A stretch of 64,000 nucleotides of DNA. It comes from Dolomedes plantarius (taxonomy: Eukaryota > Arthropoda > Arachnida > Araneae > Dolomedidae). The stretch is taken from positions 23,941,591 to 24,005,590 of the forward strand of contig OU015501.1 in NCBI GenBank assembly GCA_907164885.2, read 5' to 3'. Made by a program: the position numbers and the translations under genes. Every line of letters starts with the position of its first letter. Position 1 is the stretch's first letter. Under the pieces are notes generated by a model, which worked only from the letters and a program-made list of their open reading frames with translations, was not told the DNA's origin and did no database searches. This document shows positions 1-11,514 of the stretch, in pieces.

Positions 1-220
1 ACGAAGGTAACATTAAAATAAAATGAAATTTTTATAATATATATTATATATATTTATTATATATATTTTATATATTAGATATATTTTTATTTTATTTATT
101 TTTAATCTTTATTAAGTACGAAATTGAAAATATCTTTATGTACCTAACAAAATATCAAACATTCTTTTCTAAAAATCCTCCCCTAAATTGGAAGTGCGTC
201 TTATCGTCCGAAAAATACAG
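1..220. mobile_element. MITE (ATAAGACGCACC family), right part, array copy 1
   Basis: Right-hand portion of the array MITE; its left end lies before the window. It ends GTCCGAAAAATACAG followed by TA. The first 120 bases are very rich in TATATA-type sequence, as in every copy. Confidence 0.8.
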
Positions 221-846
221 TATTTAAAAACTTGAACTGTTGATTTTATTTATTTATATATAGGGGAAACTCTTGTACCTAGGGCCATCGTGTACCTAGG
301 ACCACCAGGTTTTATTTAAATAATTATTATTTTACAGCATTTTTACTCATTGGAGTGAGTGACAACACTGTTTCAAATCATAACAGCCATTTTGAATGAA
401 AGCAAGAAAAAGCTATAGTTAAATAGAAAAGAAAGTCTTGATTTGATGATCAAAACTAAATTTTTCACATCATTTTGAAGTCTTATTTTGTGAAAGTAAG
501 TGCAAACTTATGTTTTAATGTATAGCAGATAATTTTTGCAATCATTAAAGGAAAAAATGAAATACAAACAAAGTTTGGTTTCTGCAGGTCTTTAGCTATG
601 GAAGCCATTTTTCCAAAAACAACATCTTGTACCTAGGGCCATAATCATGTCTTATACCTAGGGACATGGCTTCTGGTACAAAAGAGGTGGACGAAAGCCT
701 GGCAAGTGTAGAATTCTCACTGATACCCCCAAGAAAAATGAAATTCAACCACAAAAATTGAAAAAAGTAATTGTTAAAAAAAAAAATACGAAATCTGTGT
801 TTGAAACAGAAAATTTATGTGGGATCATTAAGATGGACATCATTCA

Positions 847-1245
847 ATGGAGAAAAAAACATTAGAAAGTGATGATGAAACAACTGAGGAATCACTTGAA
901 GTGATGGTCTCTTCAGATTCTGCGAGCAACGTAGATTCTCTAATAGCTGATCAAAGGCCTAGTGATGAACTTGAAAAGGAAGACTTCTGTTTGACAAAAT
1001 TAGACGTGGGGAAAACTGAAGAATTTTTACATTGCAGAAGTAGTTGGCGTTACATATTATCTAAAAACCTGAAACGACTCAGTATGGATTCAGATAAATT
1101 TTTGTATCAGAATGATACAGCTTATGTTATCAACAGAGATAATGTTGTGTTTGAAGTGTCTGAACCAAAAACTGTTGGAGGCTCAGAATGCCAGTGCTTG
1201 TTACTTAATTTTGGTGTCAGTTTTGCGAATTACAATGTGGAATAA
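847..1245 (+). pseudogene. C-terminal remnant of pogo/Tigger-like transposase, copy 1 (132 codons)
   Basis: An acidic first half (DDETTEES, SDELEKED) is followed by a compact hydrophobic tail (EDFCLTKL ... AYVINRDNVVFEVSEPK ... NFGVSFANYN). From recall, this resembles the small domain that follows the DDE core in many arthropod pogo-like transposases. In the next frame, 674-865 reads RGGRKPGKCRILTDTPKKNE, a typical post-DDE linker, so the open frame is the end of a longer broken gene. The two frames meet at a run of seven A (853-859), where a -1 shift would join them. No DDE core remains. An AATAAA signal overlaps the stop region (about 1244). Met80 here, as in copy 2. Confidence 0.6.
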
Positions 1246-1386
1246 TAAACATTTCTTCATTTAAGACTTTGCCTACAATTAACATTTCTTCCTTACGAAG
1301 ATTTAAGATATTGTGCATGAAAGAAATAATGCCTACAAATTGTTTTCCTTTTATTGTAAACAGCAATTTTAGTTTTTGGAAATAAC

Positions 1387-1424
1387 TGGCCCTAGGTACA
1401 ATAGTGCTATTGTACCTAGGGCCA
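1387..1424. repeat. 38-bp palindrome of CCTAGG motifs (array unit 1)
   Basis: Two 18-base arms (TGGCCCTAGGTACAATAG and its exact complement) flank a two-base centre. The arms contain the same GTACCTAGGGCC motif as the element termini. Further copies lie at 3711-3748, 6035-6072, 8359-8396, 10315-10352 and 12639-12676, all unchanged. Confidence 0.9.
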
Positions 1425-1446
1425 TTTGTAATTTTTTTTAAATTTT

Positions 1447-2249
1447 AATACATGAAATGTTATATTTGAAAGGAAAGGAATTTTGAACGTTGTTTTTTCT
1501 AATGTTTTTATTAAATATAACATTCTCTAATTGTTAGAATAATCATTATTTCTAAATTCTTAAATAGTTTTAAGCTTGAATAATTTTTTTCTTTTAAATG
1601 TTTTGCTAAATTATTCAAATCTGGCGTATACTGAGTTGTTGAGTTCGTGGGAATTCACTTAAATGTTGATTACAGAAAAAAAGGGCTTGATATAAGAAAA
1701 ATGACTTTAAAAAAATTCAGAGAACAATTTATAAAGCATTCTTGTGAAAAATGAAACGTTGATCCATGAGTCCCCAAAAAGGGAAAAGAAAGTGAAAGTC
1801 GCAGTTTGGCCACTTCTGTTGTATGACAACGAAGTGAGCTCAGTAAATATACTATCGAAAAATTGAAAAGAGCTGAAAGTAGCAGAGATTGATAGTTCAT
1901 TTTCTTAAAATTTGTCTATTTCATCTACATATATTTGATAAAAATACATTTTTGTAAACTACTTTCTATGATATTTTTCTGAGACGAACATTTCAGGATC
2001 TGAAGGGGAGAGCGCATTACAGTGGAGTAAATACGATAAATTATTTTTACTTCCGGTTATATATTGCTACCCCTATGGAGGCATTATACGCATTCAATCA
2101 CTTCCGATAATTTATCAAAACTAAGTCATTTGTCCATGGTAAAATTCTTCGAACAAATACATGCCAAAAACCCCGTGCGTTCGATTGCATAGTTTCTCTA
2201 ATGACCTATGCATTATCCTCTGAAATAGAATGTTTAAAATGCAAAAATG
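1447..2249. other. 803-bp flank segment of the array unit, no gene seen
   Basis: This segment lies between the cut Tigger-like element and the next MITE in units 1-5 (shortened in unit 4). It is AT-rich. A 76-codon minus-strand open frame recurs here but has no recognisable domain and is simply copied with the unit. I see no TIR or target duplication of its own, and infer it is the original DNA upstream of the MITE. Confidence 0.5.
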
Positions 2250-2251
2250 TA

Positions 2252-2544
2252 CCGTATTTTTCGGACCATAAGACGCACCTTTTTACATAAAAAATCGACT
2301 TAAAATTGGGGTGCGTCTTATGGTACGAAGGTAACATTAAAATAAAATGAAATTTTTATAATATATATTATATATATTTATTATATATATTTTATATATT
2401 AGATATATTTTTATTTTATTTATTTTTTATCTTTATTAAGTACGAAATTGAAAATATCTTTATGTACCTAACAAAATATCAAACATTCTTTTCTAAAAAT
2501 CCTCCCCTAAATTGGAAGTGCGTCTTATCGTCCGAAAAATACAG
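2252..2544. mobile_element. MITE (ATAAGACGCACC family), array copy 2
   Basis: A 293-bp element with no coding capacity, flanked by TA on both sides (2250-2251, 2545-2546). The left end begins CCGTATTTTTCGGAC and the right end, read in reverse complement, begins CTGTATTTTTCGGAC. The motif CATAAGACGCACC follows the left end and is repeated in inverted form about 50 bases further in, so the left part can fold into a hairpin. TA target duplication and TIRs fit a Tc1/mariner-related or pogo-related MITE; the superfamily is inference. The same family recurs outside the array at 34980-36715. Confidence 0.8.
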
Positions 2545-3170
2545 TATTTAAAAACTTGAACTGTTGATTTTATTTATTTATATATAGGGGAAACTCTTGT
2601 ACCTAGGGCCATCGTGTACCTAGGACCACCAGGTTTTATTTAAATAATTATTATTTTACAGCATTTTTACTCATTGGAGTGAGTGACAACACTGTTTCAA
2701 ATCATAACAGCCATTTTGAATGAAAGCAAGAAAAAGCTATAGTTAAATAGAAAAGAAAGTCTTGATTTGATGATCAAAACTAAATTTTTCACATCATTTT
2801 GAAGTCTTATTTTGTAAAAGTAAGTGCAAACTTATGTTTTAATGTATAGCAGATAATTTTTGCAATCATTAAAGGAAAAAATGAAATACAAACAAAGTTT
2901 GGTTTCTGCAGGTCTTTAGATATGGAAGCCATTTTTCCAAAAACAACATCTTGTACCTAGGGCCATAATCATGTCTTATACCTAGGGACATGGCTTCTGG
3001 TACAAAAGAGGTGGACGAAAGCCTGGCAAGTGTAGAATTCTCACTGATACCCCCAAGAAAAATGAAATTCAACCACAAAAATTGAAAAAAGTAATTGTTA
3101 AAAAAAAAAATACGAAATCTGTGTTTGAAACAGAAAATTTATGTGGGATCATTAAGATGGACATCATTCA

Positions 3171-3569
3171 ATGGAGAAAAAAACATTAGAAAGTGATGAT
3201 GAAACAACTGAGGAATCACTTGAAGTGATGGTCTCTTCAGATTCTGCGAGCAACGTAGATTCTCTAATAGCTGATCAAAGGCCTAGTGATGAACTTGAAA
3301 AGGAAGACTTCTGTTTGACAAAATTAGACGTGGGGAAAACTGAAGAATTTTTACATTGCAGAAGTAGTTGGCGTTACATATTATCTAAAAACCTGAAACG
3401 ACTCAGTATGGATTCAGATAAATTTTTGTATCAGAATGATACAGCTTATGTTATCAACAGAGATAATGTTGTGTTTGAAGTGTCTGAACCAAAAACTGTT
3501 GGAGGCTCAGAATGCCAGTGCTTGTTACTTAATTTTGGTGTCAGTTTTGCGAATTACAATGTGGAATAA
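3171..3569 (+). pseudogene. C-terminal transposase remnant, array copy 2
   Basis: Identical in protein sequence to copy 1 (Met at residue 80). Lies in the truncated Tigger-like copy 2587-3770. The 5' part of the transposase is absent. Confidence 0.6.
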
Positions 3570-4575
3570 TAAACATTTCTTCATTTAAGACTTTGCCTAC
3601 AATTAACATTTCTTCCTTACGAAGATTTAAGATATTGTGCATGAAAGAAATAATGCCTACAAATTGTTTTCCTTTTATTGTAAACAGCAATTTTAGTTTT
3701 TGGAAATAACTGGCCCTAGGTACAATAGTGCTATTGTACCTAGGGCCATTTGTAATTTTTTTTAAATTTTAATACATGAAATGTTATATTTGAAAGGAAA
3801 GGAATTTTGAACGTTGTTTTTTCTAATGTTTTTATTAAATATAACATTCTCTAATTGTTAGAATAATCATTATTTCTAAATTCTTAAATAGTTTTAAGCT
3901 TGAATAATTTTTTTCTTTTAAATGTTTTGCTAAATTATTCAAATCTGGCGTATACTGAGTTGTTGAGTTCGTGGGAATTCACTTAAATGTTGATTACAGA
4001 AAAAAAGGGCTTGATATAAGAAAAATGACTTTAAAAAAATTCAGAGAACAATTTATAAAGCATTCTTGTGAAAAATGAAACGTTGATCCATGAGTCCCCA
4101 AAAAGGGAAAAGAAAGTGAAAGTCGCAGTTTGGCCACTTCTGTTGTATGACAACGAAGTGAGCTCAGTAAATATACTATCGAAAAATTGAAAAGAGCTGA
4201 AAGTAGCAGAGATTGATAGTTCATTTTCTTAAAATTTGTCTATTTCATCTACATATATTTGATAAAAATACATTTTTGTAAACTACTTTCTATGATATTT
4301 TTCTGAGACGAACATTTCAGGATCTGAAGGGGAGAGCGCATTACAGTGGAGTAAATACGATAAATTATTTTTACTTCCGGTTATATATTGCTACCCCTAT
4401 GGAGGCATTATACGCATTCAATCACTTCCGATAATTTATCAAAACTAAGTCATTTGTCCATGGTAAAATTCTTCGAACAAATACATGCCAAAAACCCCGT
4501 GCGTTCGATTGCATAGTTTCTCTAATGACCTATGCATTATCCTCTGAAATAGAATGTTTAAAATGCAAAAATGTA

Positions 4576-4868
4576 CCGTATTTTTCGGACCATAAGACGC
4601 ACCGTTTTACATAAAAAATCGACTTAAAATTGGGGTGCGTCTTATGGTACGAAGGTAACATTAAAATAAAATGAAATTTTTATAATATATATTATATATA
4701 TTTATTATATATATTTTATATATTAGATATATTTTTATTTTATTTATTTTTTATCTTTATTAAGTACGAAATTGAAAATATCTTTATGTACCTAACAAAA
4801 TATCAAACATTCTTTTCTAAAAATCCTCCCCTAAATTGGAAGTGCGTCTTATCGTCCGAAAAATACAG
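4576..4868. mobile_element. MITE (ATAAGACGCACC family), array copy 3
   Basis: Same TA-flanked 293-bp MITE at the start of unit 3, with a point change in the inner hairpin (GCACCG instead of GCACCT). Confidence 0.8.
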
Positions 4869-5494
4869 TATTTAAAAACTTGAACTGTTGATTTTATTTA
4901 TTTATATATAGGGGAAACTCTTGTACCTATTGCCATCGTGTACCTAGGACCACCAGGTTTTATTTAAATAATTATTATTTTACAGCATTTTTACTCATTG
5001 GAGTGAGTGACAACACTGTTTCAAATCATAACAGCCATTTTGAATGAAAGCAAGAAAAAGCTATAGTTAAATAGAAAAGAAAGTCTTGATTTGATGATCA
5101 AAACTAAATTTTTCACATCATTTTGAAGTCTTATTTTGTGAAAGTAAGTGCAAACTTATGTTTTAATGTATAGCAGATAATTTTTGCAATCATTAAAGGA
5201 AAAAATGAAATACAAACAAAGTTTGGTTTCTGCAGGTCTTTAGCTATGGAAGCCATTTTTCCAAAAACAACATCTTGTACCTAGGGCCATAATCATGTCT
5301 TATACCTAGGGACATGGCTTCTGGTACAAAAGAGGTGGACGAAAGCCTGGCAAGTGTAGAATTCTCACTGATACCCCCAAGAAAAATGAAATTCAACCAC
5401 AAAAATTGAAAAAAGTAATTGTTAAAAAAAAAAATACGAAATCTGTGTTTGAAACAGAAAATTTATGTGGGATCATTAAGATGGAGATCATTCA

Positions 5495-5893
5495 ATGGAG
5501 AAAAAAACATTAGAAAGTGATGATGAAACAACTGAGGAATCACTTGAAGTGATGGTCTCTTCAGATTCTGCGAGCAACGTAGATTCTCTAATAGCTGATC
5601 AAAGGCCTAGTGATGAACTTGAAAAGGAAGACTTCTGTTTGACAAAATTAGACGTGGGGAAAACTGAAGAATTTTTACATTGCAGAAGTAGTTGGCGTTA
5701 CATATTATCTAAAAACCTGAAACGACTCAGTAAGGATTCAGATAAATTTTTGTATCAGAATGATACAGCTTATGTTATCAACAGAGATAATGTTGTGTTT
5801 GAAGTGTCTGAACCAAAAACTGTTGGAGGCTCAGAATGCCAGTGCTTGTTACTTAATTTTGGTGTCAGTTTTGCGAATTACAATGTGGAATAA
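5495..5893 (+). pseudogene. C-terminal transposase remnant, array copy 3
   Basis: Same 132 codons with Lys80. Unit 3 also carries a damaged terminal motif: CCTAGGGCC has become CCTATTGCC near 4926. Confidence 0.6.
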
Positions 5894-6899
5894 TAAACAT
5901 TTCTTCATTTAAGACATTGCCTACAATTAACATTTCTTCCTTACGAAGATTTAAGATATTGTGCATGAAAGAAATAATGCCTACAAATTGTTTTCCTTTT
6001 ATTGTAAACAGCAATTTTAGTTTTTGGAAATAACTGGCCCTAGGTACAATAGTGCTATTGTACCTAGGGCCATTTGTAATTTTTTTTAAATTTTAATACA
6101 TGAAATGTTATATTTGAAAGGAAAGGAATTTTGAACGTTGTTTTTTCTAATGTTTTTATTAAATATAACATTCTCTAATTGTTAGAATAATCATTATTTC
6201 TAAATTCTTAAATAGTTTTAAGCTTGAATAATTTTTTTCTTTTAAATGTTTTGCTAAATTATTCAAATCTGGCGTATACTGAGTTGTTGAGTTCGTGGCA
6301 ATTCACTTAAATGTTGATTACAGAAAAAAAGGGCTTGATATAAGAAAAATGATTTTAAAAAAATTCAGAGAACAATTTATAAAGCATTCTTGTGAAAAAT
6401 GAAACGTTGATCCATGAGTCCCCAAAAAGGGAAAAGAAAGTGAAAGTCGCAGTTTGGCCACTTCTGTTGTATGACAACGAAGTGAGCTCAGTAAATATAC
6501 TATCGAAAAATTGAAAAGAGCTGAAAGTAGCAGAGATTGATAGTTCATTTTCTTAAAATTTGTCTATTTCATCTACATATATTTGATAAAGATACATTTT
6601 TGTAAACTACTTTCTATGATATTTTTCTGAGACGAACATTTCAGGATCTGAAGGGGAGAGCGCATTACAGTGGAGTAAATACGATAAATTATTTTTACTT
6701 CCGGTTATATATTGCTACCCCTATGGAGGCATTATACGCATTCAATCACTACCGATAATTTATCAAAACTAAGTCATTTGTCCATGGTAAAATTCTTCGA
6801 ACAAATACATGCCAAAAACCCCGTGCGTTCGATTGCATAGTTTCTCTAATGACCTATGCATTATCCTCTGAAATAGAATGTTTAAAATGCAAAAATGTA

Positions 6900-7192
6900 C
6901 CGTATTTTTCGGACCATAAGACGCACCTTTTTGCATAAAAAATCGACTTAAAATTGGGGTGCGTCTTATGGTACGAAGGTAACATTAAAATAAAATGAAA
7001 ATTTTATAATATATATTATATATATTTATTATATATATTTTATATATTAGATATATTTTTATTTTATTTATTTTTTATCTTTATTAAGTACGAAATTGAA
7101 AATATCTTTATGTACCTAACAAAATATCAAACATTCTTTTCTAAAAATCCTCCCCTAAATTGGAAGTGCGTCTTATCGTCCGAAAAATACAG
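6900..7192. mobile_element. MITE (ATAAGACGCACC family), array copy 4
   Basis: Same TA-flanked MITE at the start of unit 4, with minor substitutions (TTTTTGCATAAA in the hairpin loop region). Confidence 0.8.
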
Positions 7193-7818
7193 TATTTAAA
7201 AACTTGAACTGTTGATTTTATTTATTTATATATAGGGGAAACTCTTGTACCTAGGGCCATCGTGTACCTAGGACCACCAGGTTTTATTTAAATAATTATT
7301 ATTTTACAGCATTTTTACTCATTGGAGTGAGTGACAACACTGTTTCAAATCATAACAGCCATTTTGAATGAAAGCAAGAAAAAGCTATAGCTAAATAGAA
7401 AAGAAAGTCTTGATTTGATGATCAAAACTAAATTTTTCACATCATTTTGAAGTCTTATTTTGTGAAAGTAAGTGCAAACTTATGTTTTAATGTATAGCAG
7501 ATAATTTTTGCAATCATTAAAGGAAAAAATGAAATACAAACAAAGTTTGGTTTCTGCAGGTCTTTAGCTATGGAAGCCATTTTTCCAAAAACAACATCTT
7601 GTACCTAGGGCCATAATCATGTCTTATACCTAGGGACATGGCTTCTGGTACAAAAGAGGTGGACGAAAGCCTGGCAAGTGTAGAATTCTCACTGATACCC
7701 CCAAGAAAAATGAAATTCAACCACAAAAATTGAAAAAAGTAATTGTTAAAAAAAAAAATACGAAATCTGTGTTTGAAACAGAAAATTTATGTGGGATCAT
7801 TAAGATGGAGATCATTCA

Positions 7819-8217
7819 ATGGAGAAAAAAACATTAGAAAGTGATGATGAAACAACTGAGGAATCACTTGAAGTGATGGTCTCTTCAGATTCTGCGAGCA
7901 ACGTAGATTCTCTAATAGCTGATCAAAGGCCTAGTGATGAACTTGAAAAGGAAGACTTCTGTTTGACAAAATTAGACGTGGGGAAAACTGAAGAATTTTT
8001 ACATTGCAGAAGTAGTTGGCGTTACATATTATCTAAAAACCTGAAACGACTCAGTAAGGATTCAGATAAATTTTTGTATCAGAATGATATAGCTTGTGTT
8101 ATCAACAGAGATAATGTTGTGTTTGAAGTGTCTGAACCAAAAACTGTTGGAGGCTCAGAATGCCAGTGCTTGTTACTTAATTTTGGTGTCAGTTTTGCGA
8201 ATTACAATGTGGAATAA
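7819..8217 (+). pseudogene. C-terminal transposase remnant, array copy 4
   Basis: Lys80, with two extra replacements (T91I and Y93C), so this copy is drifting. Unit 4 also carries the 368-bp deletion downstream. Confidence 0.6.
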
Positions 8218-8854
8218 TAAACATTTCTTCATTTAAGACATTGCCTACAATTAACATTTCTTCCTTACGAAGATTTAAGATATTGTGCATGAAAGAAATA
8301 ATGCCTACAAATTGTTTTCCTTTTATTGTAAACAGCAATTTTAGTTTTTGGAAATAACTGGCCCTAGGTACAATAGTGCTATTGTACCTAGGGCCATTTG
8401 TAATTTTTTTTAAATTTTAATACATGAAATGTTATATTTGAAAGGAAAGGAATTTTGAACGTTGTTTTTTCTAATGTTTTTATTAAATATAACATTCTCT
8501 AATTGTTAGAATAATCATTATTTCTAAATTCTTAAATAGTTTTAAGCTTGAATAATTTTTTTCTTTTAAATGTTTTGCTAAATTATTCAAATCTGGCGTA
8601 TACTGAGTTGTTGAGTTCGTGGCAATTCACTTAAATGTTGATTACAGAAAAAAAGGGCTTGATATAAGAAAAATGACTTTAAAAAAATTCAGAGAACAAT
8701 TTATAAAGCATTCTTGTGAAAAATGAAACGTTAATCCATGAGTCCCCAAAAAGGGAAAAGAAAGTGAAAGTCGCAGTTTGGCCACTTCTGTTGTATGACA
8801 ACGAAGTGAGCTCAGTAAATATATTAAAATGCAAAATTAAAATGCAAAAATGTA

Positions 8855-9147
8855 CCGTATTTTTCGGAAAATAAGACGCACCTTTTTGCATAAAAAATCG
8901 ACTTAAAATTGGGGTGCGTCTTATGGTACGAAGGTAACATTAAAATAAAATGAAAATTTTATAATATATATTATATATATTTATTATATATATTTTATAT
9001 ATTAGATATATTTTTATTTTATTTATTTTTTATCTTTATTAAGTACGAAATTGAAAATATCTTTATGTACCTAACAAAATATCAAACATTCTTTTCTAAA
9101 AATCCTCCCCTAAATTGGAAGTGCGTCTTATCGTCCGAAAAATACAG
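8855..9147. mobile_element. MITE (ATAAGACGCACC family), array copy 5
   Basis: Same MITE at the start of unit 5. Its left TIR is altered (TTCGGAAAATAAG rather than TTCGGACCATAAG). It lies just right of the unit-4 deletion scar. Confidence 0.8.
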
Positions 9148-9774
9148 TATTTAAAAACTTGAACTGTTGATTTTATTTATTTATATATAGGGGAAACTCT
9201 TGTACCTAGGGCCATCGTGTACCTAGGACCACCAGGTTTTATTTAAATAATTATTATTTTACAGCATTTTTACTCATTGGAGTGAGTGACAACACTGTTT
9301 CAAATCATAACAGCCATTTTGAATGAAAGCAAGAAAAAGCTATAGTTAAATAGAAAAGAAAGTCTTGATTTGATGATCAAAACTAAATTTTTCACATCAT
9401 TTTGAAGTCTTATTTTGTAAAAGTAAGTGCAAACTTATGTTTTAATGTATAGCAGATAATTTTTGCAATCATTAAAGGAAAAAATGAAATACAAACAAAG
9501 TTTGGTTTCTGCAGGTCTTTAAATATGGAAGCCATTTTTCCAAAAACAACATCTTGTACCTAGGGCCATAATCATGTCTTATACCTAGGGACATGGCTTC
9601 TGGTACAAAAGAGGTGGACGAAAGCCTGGCAAGTGTAGAATTCTCACTGATACCCCCAAGAAAAATGAAATTCAACCACAAAAATTGAAAAAAGTAATTG
9701 TTAAAAAAAAAAAATACGAAATCTGTGTTTGAAACAGAAAATTTATGTGGGATCATTAAGATGGAGATCATTCA

Positions 9775-10173
9775 ATGGAGAAAAAAACATTAGAAAGTGA
9801 TGATGAAACAACTGAGGAATCACTTGAAGTGATGGTCTCTTCAGATTCTGCGAGCAACGTAGATTCTCTAATAGCTGATCAAAGGCCTAGTGATGAACTT
9901 GAAAAGGAAGACTTCTGTTTGACAAAATTAGACGTGGGGAAAACTGAAGAATTTTTACATTGCAGAAGTAGTTGGCGTTACATATTATCTAAAAACCTGA
10001 AACGACTCAGTAAGGATTCAGATAAATTTTTGTATCAGAATGATACAGCTTATGTTATCAACAGAGATAATGTTGTGTTTGAAGTGTCTGAACCAAAAAC
10101 TGTTGGAGGCTCAGAATGCCAGTGCTTGTTACTTAATTTTGGTGTCAGTTTTGCGAATTACAATGTGGAATAA
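9775..10173 (+). pseudogene. C-terminal transposase remnant, array copy 5
   Basis: Lys80 form, otherwise as copy 1. The poly-A run upstream (about 9702-9714) is one base longer than in other units. Confidence 0.6.
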
Positions 10174-11179
10174 TAAACATTTCTTCATTTAAGACATTGC
10201 CTACAATTAACATTTCTTCCTTACGAAGATTTAAGATATTGTGCATGAAAGAAATAATGCCTACAAATTGTTTTCCTTTTATTGTAAACAGCAATTTTAG
10301 TTTTTGGAAATAACTGGCCCTAGGTACAATAGTGCTATTGTACCTAGGGCCATTTGTAATTTTTTTTAAATTTTAATACATGAAATGTTATATTTGAAAG
10401 GAAAGGAATTTTGAACGTTGTTTTTTCTAATGTTTTTATTAAATATAACATTCTCTAATTGTTAGAATAATCATTATTTCTAAATTCTTAAATAGTTTTA
10501 AGCTTGAATAATTTTTTTCTTTTAAATGTTTTGCTAAATTATTCAAATCTGGCGTATACTGAGTTGTTGAGTTCGTGGCAATTCACTTAAATGTTGATTA
10601 CAGAAAAAAAGGGCTTGATATAAGAAAAATGACTTTAAAAAAATTCAGAGAACAATTTATAAAGCATTCTTGTGAAAAATGAAACGTTGATCCATGAGTC
10701 CCCAAAAAGGGAAAAGAAAGTGAAAGTCGCAGTTTGGCCACTTCTGTTGTATGACAACGAAGTGAGCTCAGTAAATATACTATCGAAAAATTGAAAAGAG
10801 CTGAAAGTAGCAGAGATTGATAGTTCATTTTCTTAAAATTTGTCTATTTCATCTACATATATTTGATAAAGATACATTTTTGTAAACTACTTTCTATGAT
10901 ATTTTTCTGAGACGAACATTTCAGGATCTGAAGGGGAGAGCGCATTACAGTGGAGTAAATACGATAAATTATTTTTACTTCCGGTTATATATTGCTACCC
11001 CTATGGAGGCATTATACGCATTCAATCACTACCGATAATTTATCAAAACTAAGTCATTTGTCCATGGTAAAATTCTTCGAACAAATACATGCCAAAAACC
11101 CCGTGCGTTCGATTGCATAGTTTCTCTAATGACCTATGCATTATCCTCTGAAATAGAATGTTTAAAATGCAAAAATGTA

Positions 11180-11472
11180 CCGTATTTTTCGGACCATAAG
11201 ACGCACCTTTTTACATAAAAAATCGACTTAAAATTGGGGTGCGTCTTATGGTACGAAGGTAACATTAAAATAAAATGAAATTTTTATAATATATATTATA
11301 TATATTTATTATATATATTTTATATATTAGATATATTTTTATTTTATTTATTTTTTATCTTTATTAAGTACGAAATTGAAAATATCTTTATGTACCTAAC
11401 AAAATATCAAACATTCTTTTCTAAAAATCCTCCCCTAAATTGGAAGTGCGTCTTATCGTCCGAAAAATACAG
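11180..11472. mobile_element. MITE (ATAAGACGCACC family), array copy 6
   Basis: Same TA-flanked MITE at the start of the last unit, upstream of the only Tigger-like copy that retains both ends. Confidence 0.8.
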
Positions 11473-11514
11473 TATTTAAAAACTTGAACTGTTGATTTTA
11501 TTTATTTATATATA

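Noticed and set aside
1670..1900. 76-codon minus-strand ORF repeated in array units
   Set aside because: Copied with the unit, no recognisable domain, no start context or neighbours supporting a gene.
9472..9771. 99-codon minus-strand ORF opposite the transposase remnant
   Set aside because: Antisense shadow; extended only because one A was added in unit 5.
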